From Sphingomonas sp. (GTDB lineage Bacteria; Pseudomonadota; Alphaproteobacteria; Sphingomonadales; Sphingomonadaceae), in contig JAPJRE010000309.1 in NCBI GenBank assembly GCA_030824725.1, positions 1 to 5,045 on the forward strand: a stretch of DNA of 5,045 bases. The letters are read 5' to 3'. Positions 1 to 5,045 of this stretch are shown piece after piece (positions within the stretch are counted from its first letter, which is position 1; the number at the start of each line of letters is the position of its first letter). The notes under the pieces are model-generated. The model ran no database searches. It was given only the letters and a program-made list of their open reading frames with translations, and was not told the origin of the DNA. Both the position numbers and the translations under genes were made by a program.

Positions 1-419
1 CCGAATGGTATCACCAGATCGTCCGCGGCATCGACGAGCGACCGGTGAATCCGAACCGCGAGCGCAAGTCCTCGGGCTCGGAGACCACCTTCAGCCGCGA
101 CCTGACCGAGGATGCCGAGATCGAGGCGGCCGTGCTCGGCCAGGCCGACGAGGTGTGGGAATGGTGCGAGCGCACCCAGGGCTTCGGCCGCACCGCCACG
201 GTGAAGATCAAGTACGCCGACTTCCAGATCATCACCCGCAGCCGCAGCCACACCGCCCCGATCACCAGCCGGGAACAGCTCCATGCGGCGAGCATCGCGC
301 TGCTGCGATCGGTGCTGCCGACGCCCAAGGGTATCCGGCTGGTGGGCGTGACCGTCTCCAACTTCGAGCGTGGCGTGGCGGAGCCGCTACCGCTGTTCGG
401 CCATGCGGAAGGCGCCTAG
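1..419 (+). CDS. dinB: DNA polymerase IV (Y-family, translesion), C-terminal part
   Basis: The frame read from base 3 gives 138 residues ending at the TAG at 417-419; the start lies outside the window. Y-family polymerase IV copies past damaged template bases in the cytoplasm. The fragment begins at the end of the thumb domain (WYHQIVRGIDERPV), followed by the basic linker RERKSSGSETTF, which matches the RKSxGxE(T)T motif leading into the little-finger domain. The little-finger core follows, with conserved TVKIKYADFQIITRSRS and the closing strand GIRLVGVTVSNFE. The catalytic palm, with its Asp and Glu residues, is upstream and cannot be checked. The C-terminus PLPLFGHAEGA contains PLPLF, resembling the QLxLF sliding-clamp binding motif with Gln replaced by Pro. 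The gene converges on the radical SAM gene and overlaps it by four bases. Family identity is secure; calling it DinB rather than another Y-family member rests on the linker and little-finger motifs. Confidence 0.93.
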   Translation, partial: EWYHQIVRGIDERPVNPNRERKSSGSETTFSRDLTEDAEIEAAVLGQADEVWEWCERTQGFGRTATVKIKYADFQIITRSRSHTAPITSREQLHAASIALLRSVLPTPKGIRLVGVTVSNFERGVAEPLPLFGHAEGA

Positions 420-1069
420 ATCCCCTCGCGGAAGTGACCGACCGGACGCGGCGGCCCGGGCAGTTTCTTGCTCGCGCAGTGTCGCTCGGCACCGCCAAGG
501 CAGATCTGGCAGCCACGCGTCGCGGCAACGCCGTTGGAGAGCTGCGCGAAGAGCTGCAGCGCCTGCGGGCTGGTCAGCGCATCGTGAAGATTGTCGAAAT
601 CCGATAGCGTACCGAAGGTGGCGGTGGCGTTGAGATCCAGGCAACACATGCCCAGCCGTCCATTAGCGAAGATCGCCAGCGAGGGGGTGGCAGTGAAGCC
701 GCAGGTGTACGCGCTCAACAACTTGTGCTGGACTTCCCATCGCGGATCATATTCGAGCAGCAGATTGGCGTAGGTGCTCACCGGCCGCGTTGACATGAAG
801 GCTTGCTGCACCGCGCCCGTCTCGTCGACCCAGCTCAGGATAGGCAGATGGTTGTGGTCGGCTTGGGCGGCCTCCAGGAAGGCACGATGGATCGCTTCCT
901 GGCTGTTGACATGGGCACGGACCAGGGCCTCCTTGCCAAGGTCCGCGGCGATCCGCGCGGCGATCGCCTCCCATTTGCGCACGTGCGTGAGCATCCGCTC
1001 GGGCGTTTCCGGGAAGGCACTGCGGGTCAAGGGATCGACGCGCTGATCGGCCGCGGCATTGGACACCAT
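416..1069 (-). CDS. SPASM-like C-terminal part of the radical SAM protein (3' half of the broken gene)
   Basis: This frame is open from upstream of 1069 to the TAG at 416-418; the first ATG at 1069 gives 217 residues. Native-looking sequence already precedes that ATG (PAHLRFYQMVSN), so 1069 is probably an internal methionine and not a true start. No ribosome binding site precedes it. The segment covers the end of the radical SAM barrel and a cysteine-rich C-terminal domain. That domain starts at C123 of this fragment (YTCGF), then CC at 142-143 in a GRLGMCCLD context typical of SPASM proteins, then CQIC at 187-190 and C198. This cysteine set is smaller than in the full seven-Cys SPASM consensus, so it may bind a single auxiliary cluster. 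It overlaps the 5' half by 43 bases. Confidence 0.78.
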   Translation of the reverse strand: MVSNAAADQRVDPLTRSAFPETPERMLTHVRKWEAIAARIAADLGKEALVRAHVNSQEAIHRAFLEAAQADHNHLPILSWVDETGAVQQAFMSTRPVSTYANLLLEYDPRWEVQHKLLSAYTCGFTATPSLAIFANGRLGMCCLDLNATATFGTLSDFDNLHDALTSPQALQLFAQLSNGVAATRGCQICLGGAERHCASKKLPGPPRPVGHFREGI

Positions 1070-2502
1070 TTGATAGAAGCGCAGGTGCGCTGGCGCTCGC
1101 TCCTGGCCATCTGGCGCATCAGCGCGGAGACGCGGGCGACGAGCGTGTCATAGTCACCGATCTTGTGGCTGCGCGTCGCCTCGTAGGATTGCTGGCTGTC
1201 ATTGTGCAGCGAAATGGCGATGCCCGCCGGATAGTTGCCCGAAAGCTGCTTCAGCTTCTTCTCCACCAGCGTCATGCCGTGCGAGGTGAAGAAGGTGGGG
1301 AACGGCAGCCGTCGCGCGCGGATATAGGCGAGGATCTCGGCGATGTTCGGATGGAGCAGCGGCTCGCCATAGGCGTTGAGCTGCATCGAGCCGACGCTGA
1401 TCGTGTCGGCCAGCTGATCGACCAGAGTCTTGACCTGGTCGAGCGGCAGCCAGGTCCGCGCGTCCTCCCGGAACATGTCCGGGCAGAAGGTGCATTTCTG
1501 GTTGCAGTGATTGGTAATCTCCAGCCAGACGACGTCGACATGCGGCTTGCCGTCTCGCATCGGATAGGCGGTCACCGCCGGCACTGCGGCTGCGGCGACG
1601 AAGCTGCGCAACAGCGCGGCCGCGCGCTCGGCCTCGGCCGCATCCAGGAAGACGAACGCGCCCTCCCCCGCTTGCCGTTCGAGCAGATCGGCAACGGCGC
1701 GGGTGACGTCCGGTGCGGTGGCGAAAGCCCAGCGCAGGCGATCGGCGCCAAGCGCGCGCAGTTCGTCCATTGCCGCCAATTGCGCGACGTAGAAGACGAG
1801 ATCGGGCACCAGCGCGCGCTTCTCTGTATCGCCCAGCGGTAGCGAGAGTGCGACGCCCACAGCCTTCGCGGCTGCGCCGAAGTCGGTGGCGAGCAGGGCG
1901 AAGCGCAGTCGGGCGCGATGCGCGGCCATGTCCAGCGGCGTGCTGTCGATCCGCGCGTGCGCCGCGGCCAGATCCTCGAAGCGGATCTCGGCAGGTGCCA
2001 TATGCGCAGCGGGGGATGGCGAGCAGCCGGCCCAGCGGCAGCGCGCGATCCAGGACGCGCGCATGAGGCCGGCGCTGGTGCCAAGCCCGCGCGCCTCGGC
2101 GAGCAGCAGCGCCGCCTGTTCGTGGACGCCGGCCGCGGACAGCAGGCCGACCAGGGTGAGCAGGCTGACTTCGTTGAGCGTGCTCACGTCGCGCTGGCTT
2201 TGGCCGAGAAAAACGCCGTCCAGCGCAAGGTCGAACATCGTGCGGGCGAGCAGCGGCGGCATGGATTCGAGTGCCGCATAGGCGGGCGCCGAGCCTGGAT
2301 CGGCGCGAAACGCATCCATTATCAGCACGACCGCGCGCGCCAGCAGGCTGCGCAACCCTGGCAGATCCTCCGCCCCGGGGCCCTCGAACGGTGCGAGCGC
2401 CACGCCGAGTCCGGCCAGCCCTTCGGCTTCCAGTTGCCGAGATGCCCGATCAAGCAGATCGATGGCGCCGGCGTCGGAAAGAAGGGTCGACGGTTCGAAC
2501 AT
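1027..2502 (-). CDS. radical SAM protein, N-terminal helical region and radical SAM core (5' half of the broken gene)
   Basis: This open frame runs from ATG 2502 (MFEPSTLLSDAG) to the TGA at 1027-1029, 491 residues. The frame stays open 48 bases further upstream to an ATG at 2550, but 2502 is preferred. It has a GGGGA ribosome binding site about ten bases upstream, and the extra 16 residues look non-coding and lie in a hairpin-rich leader. Residues 1-320 form the helical extension; residues 325 to about 465 hold the core up to the segment YDTLVARVSALMRQMA. The last 25 or so residues (from RSERQRTCAS onward) are Arg/Cys/Pro-rich and unlike the rest, as expected of out-of-frame reading past the frameshift. 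The core fold would be truncated in its last strands. Confidence 0.8.
   Translation of the reverse strand: MFEPSTLLSDAGAIDLLDRASRQLEAEGLAGLGVALAPFEGPGAEDLPGLRSLLARAVVLIMDAFRADPGSAPAYAALESMPPLLARTMFDLALDGVFLGQSQRDVSTLNEVSLLTLVGLLSAAGVHEQAALLLAEARGLGTSAGLMRASWIARCRWAGCSPSPAAHMAPAEIRFEDLAAAHARIDSTPLDMAAHRARLRFALLATDFGAAAKAVGVALSLPLGDTEKRALVPDLVFYVAQLAAMDELRALGADRLRWAFATAPDVTRAVADLLERQAGEGAFVFLDAAEAERAAALLRSFVAAAAVPAVTAYPMRDGKPHVDVVWLEITNHCNQKCTFCPDMFREDARTWLPLDQVKTLVDQLADTISVGSMQLNAYGEPLLHPNIAEILAYIRARRLPFPTFFTSHGMTLVEKKLKQLSGNYPAGIAISLHNDSQQSYEATRSHKIGDYDTLVARVSALMRQMARSERQRTCASIKWCPMPRPISASIP
1070..1110 (-). other. frameshift site in the radical SAM gene
   Basis: Upstream of here the coding frame reads ALMRQMA; downstream the native frame reads QERAPAHLRFYQMVSN. 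The second frame lies one base back from the first, the offset left by losing one base. The simplest repair is an extra C in the coding strand at 1105-1106 (plus strand GG to GGG), giving GCC CAG GAG. No X-XXY-YYZ slippery heptamer is present, so programmed frameshifting is unlikely. The exact base cannot be fixed within about 1070-1110. Confidence 0.75.
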
Positions 2503-2506
2503 CTTG

Positions 2507-2520
2507 CAGGGTCCCCGGTC
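2507..2520 (-). promoter_or_regulatory. ribosome binding site of the radical SAM gene
   Basis: On the minus strand the bases before ATG 2502 read GACCGGGGACCCTGCAAG. GGGGA is a partial anti-16S match about ten bases from the ATG. A 2550 start has no comparable site, so this decides the start. Confidence 0.45.
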
Positions 2521-2534
2521 CGCACTTCGCGGTG

Positions 2535-2558
2535 CCGCATGGTGTTGCACCGATGCGG
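2535..2558 (-). promoter_or_regulatory. strong hairpin in the predicted 5' leader of the radical SAM gene
   Basis: On the plus strand CCGCATGGTG (2535-2544) pairs with CACC (2548-2551) and ATGCGG (2553-2558). This gives ten base pairs, one bulged base at 2552 and a three-base loop. Because transcription is predicted to start near 2561, the hairpin would sit at the extreme 5' end of the radical SAM mRNA. A second, weaker hairpin (GCAC 2522-2525 with GTGC 2532-2535) lies between it and the ribosome binding site, sharing one base. There is no U-tract, so a terminator is unlikely. An mRNA-stabilising stem or a regulator binding site are possible roles. Confidence 0.5.
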
Positions 2559-2567
2559 GCTGGTCTC

Positions 2568-2573
2568 ATTATA
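2568..2573 (-). promoter_or_regulatory. candidate -10 box (TATAAT) for the radical SAM gene; a plus-strand promoter may overlap it
   Basis: The minus strand carries a perfect TATAAT in an otherwise GC-rich stretch (context TGCCTATAATGAG), placing transcription start near 2561 and a leader of about 60 bases before ATG 2502. No good TTGACA-like -35 is seen 16-18 bases upstream, where the sequence is GCCGTC; a TG two bases before the box is only near the extended -10 spacing. The plus strand has TTGCAC (2545-2550) followed after 16 bases by CATTAT (2567-2572), a weaker sigma-70-like pair that could drive the BrkB gene. The two would then be divergent and overlapping. Confidence 0.5.
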
Positions 2574-2590
2574 GGCATGTCCCAGGCCCG

Positions 2591-2606
2591 GACGGCGCGA
2601 CGGCGC
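2591..2606. repeat. two tandem copies of GACGGCGC
   Basis: The 8-bp unit occurs at 2591-2598 and 2599-2606 with no gap, followed by GA. It covers the -35 position expected for the minus-strand TATAAT, so it could be a direct-repeat operator. Chance repetition in GC-rich DNA is equally possible. Confidence 0.4.
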
Positions 2607-2666
2607 GATTCCCTACGCGGGCCGCTATGCGTCTCCGTCGGAACCGAGCCTCTGCCCACGCGCTTG

Positions 2667-2694
2667 ATCCCCCTCGATAATCCGGCAGGGGGAT
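2667..2694 (+). promoter_or_regulatory. inverted repeat covering the BrkB gene ribosome binding site
   Basis: ATCCCCCT (2667-2674) and AGGGGGAT (2687-2694) are perfect 8-bp complements around a 12-base loop that contains GATAAT (2676-2681). The right arm includes the AGGGGG ribosome binding site for ATG 2699 and the alternative ATG at 2693. If transcribed from further upstream, the stem would sequester the site. If GATAAT is instead a -10 box, the repeat could be a DNA operator around it, although no -35 matches at 16-17 bases. Confidence 0.5.
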
Positions 2695-2698
2695 GAGG

Positions 2699-3640
2699 AT
2701 GGACCCGATGGGGCGCGACGCACAAAGCCCATGGACAATGCCATGGGCCGGGTGGAAGTCCGTGCTGTGGCGCAGCTGGAACGAGGCGAGCGACGACAAT
2801 ATCGGGCTGATCGCCGCCGGCGTGGCGTTCTACGGCTTCCTCGCTTTGGTGCCGCTGCTCGGTGCGGTGGTGCTGAGCTACGGACTGATCGCCGATCCCG
2901 TTACCGTGCTGCACGACGTGCGCGCGCTCTCCACCATCCTGCCGCGCGACATCGCAGCGGTGGTCGGCGACCAGCTGCTCGGCTTGGTCCACAGCCCGGA
3001 CGGGCGGAAGGGCTTCGGCATCCTGATCGCGCTCGCCATCGCGCTGTTCGGCGCGCGCAACGGCGCCGGCGCGATCATCGCCGCGCTCAACATCGCCTAT
3101 GAGGAGAAGGAGAAGCGCAACTTCATCTGGGTGAACCTCACCGCGCTGGCGATCACGCTGGGCGCCGTGGTCGCGGCGGTGCTGGCTGCGGGCGCGATGA
3201 CCATGCTCGGCGCGCTCGACGACCTGCTGCCCTTCGCGCCCGATGCGCTGCTCGTGCTCGGCAAGATCGCCAGCCATGTGCTGCTGACGCTGGCCGGGGC
3301 GGCGGGTGCGGCGGCGCTCTATCGGTTCGGCCCGTCGCGGGCGAAGCCGCGCTGGACCTGGATCACGCCGGGCTCGCTGCTCGCCGCGTTGCTCTGGCTG
3401 GGGCTGACGCTCGGCTTTGGCGCCTATGTCCGCTATGTCGGGCGCTTCGATGCAACCTATGGCTCGCTCGGCGCGATCGTCGCGCTGCTCACCTGGCTGT
3501 ATCTTTCTTCCTATGTGCTGTTGTTCGGCGCCGAGCTCAACTCCGAGCTGGAGCACCAGACCGCGCACGACACCACCACCGGTGCCCCCGAGCCGCTCGG
3601 CCAGCGCCGTGCCTGGGTGGCAGACAACGTCGCCGAGTGA
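2699..3640 (+). CDS. YihY/BrkB-family inner-membrane protein
   Basis: This is a complete 313-residue protein of the YihY/virulence factor BrkB family, integral to the inner membrane; the biochemical role of the family is not settled. ATG 2699 is chosen because AGGGGG ends six bases before it, whereas the alternative ATG at 2693 directly abuts that site (315 residues). About six membrane segments are visible near residues 36-62, 105-125, 145-168, 183-207, 225-246 and 255-277. Family hallmarks are the first helix AAGVAFYGFLALVPLL, NIAYEEKEKRNF after helix 2, the PRWTWITPGSLLAALLW stretch leading into helix 5, and the final YGSLGAIVALLTWLYLSSY with GAELNSELEH at its end. The tail from about residue 285 is polar and probably cytoplasmic. 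The old name ribonuclease BN for this family is a misassignment. The protein is divergent from the radical SAM gene and 65 bases upstream of a co-directional exported protein. Confidence 0.93.
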   Translation: MDPMGRDAQSPWTMPWAGWKSVLWRSWNEASDDNIGLIAAGVAFYGFLALVPLLGAVVLSYGLIADPVTVLHDVRALSTILPRDIAAVVGDQLLGLVHSPDGRKGFGILIALAIALFGARNGAGAIIAALNIAYEEKEKRNFIWVNLTALAITLGAVVAAVLAAGAMTMLGALDDLLPFAPDALLVLGKIASHVLLTLAGAAGAAALYRFGPSRAKPRWTWITPGSLLAALLWLGLTLGFGAYVRYVGRFDATYGSLGAIVALLTWLYLSSYVLLFGAELNSELEHQTAHDTTTGAPEPLGQRRAWVADNVAE

Positions 3641-3705
3641 CACCCGACAACGGCTCGTCGCGGCGGAGGTGGCCCTGCCCCGCCCGCTTCCCCTATAGCG
3701 GCGCG
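3641..3705. other. short gap between BrkB gene and exported-protein gene
   Basis: No convincing terminator hairpin with a T-tract is seen, so the two genes could share a transcript. TATAGC at 3694-3699 resembles a -10 box but has no matching -35. Only a GGAGG-like stretch at 3665-3669 resembles a ribosome binding site, and it is too far (36 bases) from ATG 3706 to serve it. Confidence 0.4.
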
Positions 3706-5045
3706 ATGCGTCGCCTTTCCCTGATCCCGCTGCTGATGGCGCTGCTCTGCGTCGCGCTTCCCGCCCAGGCCCAGCAGAACGCCTTCGACCTGGTCGGCCC
3801 GGACCTCAACCTGACCGTCACCCGCGGCGGCAAGACGTTGCCGATCGGCGCGGTCCCCTCGCTCCAGCCGGGCGACAAGGTTACGGCCGAAGCAGCGCTG
3901 CCCCCGGACCAGGCGGCGCATTATCTGCTCGTCGTCGCCTTCCTGCGCGGCGCGACCAATCCGCCGCCCAAAGACTGGTTCTTCGTCGCCGAGACCTGGC
4001 GCAAGAAGAAGAACAAGCTCGAGTTGACCGTGCCGGAGGGCGCCGAACAGGCGGTGCTGCTGCTCGCGCCCGATACCGGTGGCGGGTTCAACGCGGTGCG
4101 GGACGCGGTGCGCGGTCGCCCGGGCGTGTTCGTGCGGGTGGCGCAGGACCTGTTCCAGGCCTCGCTGGACCGCGCCCGGCTCGACGCCTTCGTCGCGGCG
4201 GTGGCGCGTATCGGCGATACCGCGCCCGAGCGGCTCGCCACCGCCGCGCCGGTGCTCGCCAATGCGCTGCGGATCAAGCTCAACGCCGAATGCCTGTCGC
4301 GCCCGCGCGGGCTGCAGGCCGCCTGCCTCACCCAGAACCGCGATTCGCTGGTGCTGCAGACCCAGCGCGGCACCACGCTGGCCGAGACGCTGACCGGCAC
4401 CCCCGCCGACCTGGCCTACAGCATCGCCGCCACGCCCCAGGCGGGCGGCGGCTATTACAGTTCCTATATCGGCCTCGCCCGCGACGTGGCGAAGCTGTTC
4501 GGTGCGTTCCGCAGCCCGCAATATCAGTATCTGCCGGCGCTGGCGCTGGGACGCGGCGACACGCTGAAGCTGCTGCTCAACGCCGCGCCGTCGTTCAACA
4601 GCCCGCGCTCGGTGCTCGCCGCGCCGCTCCCGCCGATCGGCCCCGCGACGCCGCCGATCTGGCAGGCGGGCGGGCCGACGCCGGTGTGCCTCGCCCAGCC
4701 CGGGCTGACGCTGCCGCTGGAGGACGCCCCGCTCCTCTACGCCACGGATTTCGGCCGCGACCTCGCGGTGCGGGTGACGAGCAACGAAGGCGCGACGCGC
4801 GACTTCCCCGTGCTCCCCGATGTCGAGAAGGGCGGCATCCGCCTTGAAGGCGGCGTGCCGGCCGATCTCGGCACCGTCTCCAACGCGGTGCTGCACGGCC
4901 GCTGGGGGTTCGACTCGTTCAGCGGCCCGCGCCTGCCGGTGCAACTCGACACGATGGGCGCCTGGCGCGCGGTGCCCGACAGCAACGTGGTGGTCGGCCG
5001 CGAGCATCCGCTCGTGCTGCGCGGCGGGGCGGCGTTCTGCGTCAG
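3706..5045 (+). CDS. secreted or periplasmic protein of unknown function, C-terminus cut off
   Basis: The frame stays open from ATG 3706 to the window edge, 446 complete codons with no stop. I do not recognise a named family. Residues 1-22 form a classical Sec signal peptide: MRR basic end, hydrophobic core, and AQA before QQ at a likely signal peptidase I site after A22. It has no lipobox-type cysteine at the cleavage site. The mature part begins with a beta-rich region (DLVGPDLNLTVTRGGKTLPI) and has a Lys-rich patch near residues 97-101 (RKKKNK). A helical segment spans about 143-170 (FVRVAQDLFQASLDRARL). Four mature cysteines (C196, C207, C328, C445) could form disulfides, consistent with an oxidising compartment. 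A Tyr/Gly-rich stretch near 248-255 (GGGYYSSYIG) precedes LARDVAKLFGAF and QYQYLPALALGRGD. ATG 3706 is supported by the signal peptide despite a poor ribosome binding site. The overall look suggests several beta-sandwich domains in a large envelope protein. Confidence 0.82.
   Translation, partial: MRRLSLIPLLMALLCVALPAQAQQNAFDLVGPDLNLTVTRGGKTLPIGAVPSLQPGDKVTAEAALPPDQAAHYLLVVAFLRGATNPPPKDWFFVAETWRKKKNKLELTVPEGAEQAVLLLAPDTGGGFNAVRDAVRGRPGVFVRVAQDLFQASLDRARLDAFVAAVARIGDTAPERLATAAPVLANALRIKLNAECLSRPRGLQAACLTQNRDSLVLQTQRGTTLAETLTGTPADLAYSIAATPQAGGGYYSSYIGLARDVAKLFGAFRSPQYQYLPALALGRGDTLKLLLNAAPSFNSPRSVLAAPLPPIGPATPPIWQAGGPTPVCLAQPGLTLPLEDAPLLYATDFGRDLAVRVTSNEGATRDFPVLPDVEKGGIRLEGGVPADLGTVSNAVLHGRWGFDSFSGPRLPVQLDTMGAWRAVPDSNVVVGREHPLVLRGGAAFCV

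Larger units (their letters stand above)
416..2502 (-). pseudogene. radical SAM/SPASM protein with large N-terminal helical region, broken by a one-base frameshift
   Basis: Two overlapping minus-strand frames are halves of one gene. Adding one base near 1105 (GCCAG to GCCCAG on the coding strand) gives a continuous protein of about 695 residues starting at the ATG at 2502. Residues 1 to about 320 are Ala/Leu-rich and predicted helical, with no recognised domain. The radical SAM core follows, with the iron-sulfur cluster motif CNQKCTFC (C333, C337, C340) and the GEP motif (YGEPLLHP, G379). The C-terminal part has an SPASM-like cysteine set: C601, C620-C621 (NGRLGMCCLD), C665, C668 and C676. 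Radical SAM enzymes cleave S-adenosylmethionine to a 5'-deoxyadenosyl radical; SPASM domains bind auxiliary Fe-S clusters and are common in peptide- or protein-modifying members. The substrate is unknown and no precursor peptide is visible nearby. The break may be a true mutation or a sequencing error. With the core and SPASM separated, the enzyme as written is probably inactive. Confidence 0.85.

Noticed and set aside
5..607. A 200-codon plus-strand open frame over the dinB end
   Set aside because: It is an out-of-frame reading of dinB with Arg/Pro/His-rich nonsense; the dinB frame has unmistakable family motifs.
1027..1110. Programmed -1 ribosomal frameshifting joining the two radical SAM halves
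   Set aside because: No slippery heptamer or obvious downstream stem is present, and a single-base loss in a run of Cs explains the junction more simply.
2535..2558. The intergenic hairpin as an intrinsic terminator
   Set aside because: No T-run follows it on either strand, and no gene ends just before it on either strand.
1165..2574. Plus-strand open frames (1165-1842, 1918-2574) opposite the radical SAM gene
   Set aside because: They are antisense to the frame carrying the CX3CX2C and GEP motifs, have shadow-type composition and lack ribosome binding sites.
2450..3643. A 397-codon minus-strand open frame opposite the BrkB gene
   Set aside because: It has the same Arg/Gln/Glu/His-rich shadow composition, and it runs through the divergent regulatory region and lies antisense to a well-supported membrane protein.
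3511..5007. A 498-codon minus-strand open frame opposite the exported protein and the end of the BrkB gene
   Set aside because: Its product is dominated by Arg, His, Gln, Gly and Ala with no hydrophobic core or motif. The plus strand has a clean signal peptide and the BrkB hallmarks. This is an antisense shadow of GC-rich coding DNA.
1..5045. A mobile element, CRISPR array, toxin-antitoxin pair, defence island or peptide-natural-product cluster
   Set aside because: No transposase, integrase, terminal repeats, spaced repeats, small toxin-like pair or precursor peptide was seen. The radical SAM gene alone is not enough to claim such a cluster.

Overview
The window is high-GC DNA with dense gene packing and the codon use of an alphaproteobacterium. 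The BrkB-type membrane protein, the DinB C-terminus and the short AT-poor intergenic gaps would fit a Sphingomonas-like genome. This assignment rests on general look only; there is no rRNA, tRNA or other phylogenetic marker.

Layout, left to right. (1) Positions 1-419, plus strand: the C-terminal part of DNA polymerase IV (dinB), cut by the window edge. (2) Positions 416-2502, minus strand: one long gene for a radical SAM/SPASM protein with a large helical N-terminal region of unknown function. The gene is broken in this sequence by an apparent one-base deletion near 1105. It therefore appears as two overlapping open frames: 1027-2502 (N-terminal region plus CX3CX2C radical SAM core) and 416-1069 (SPASM-like C-terminus). 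It converges on dinB, and the two stop codons share the palindrome CTAG. (3) Positions 2503-2698: a divergent intergenic region. It holds a perfect TATAAT facing the radical SAM gene, a strong hairpin in that gene's predicted leader, an 8-bp tandem repeat, and an inverted repeat that would cover the ribosome binding site of the next gene. (4) Positions 2699-3640, plus strand: a complete YihY/BrkB-family inner-membrane protein. (5) Positions 3641-3705: a short gap with no clear terminator. (6) Positions 3706-5045, plus strand: a secreted or periplasmic protein of unknown function with a clear signal peptide, cut by the right edge.

The genes do not form an obvious pathway. dinB is translesion repair, brkB is an envelope protein that may share a transcript with the downstream exported protein, and the radical SAM gene stands alone between them on the opposite strand. 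No mobile element, CRISPR array, RNA gene or recognisable defence system is visible. The most interesting items are the unusual architecture and frameshift of the radical SAM protein, the structured divergent regulatory region, and the uncharacterised exported protein.
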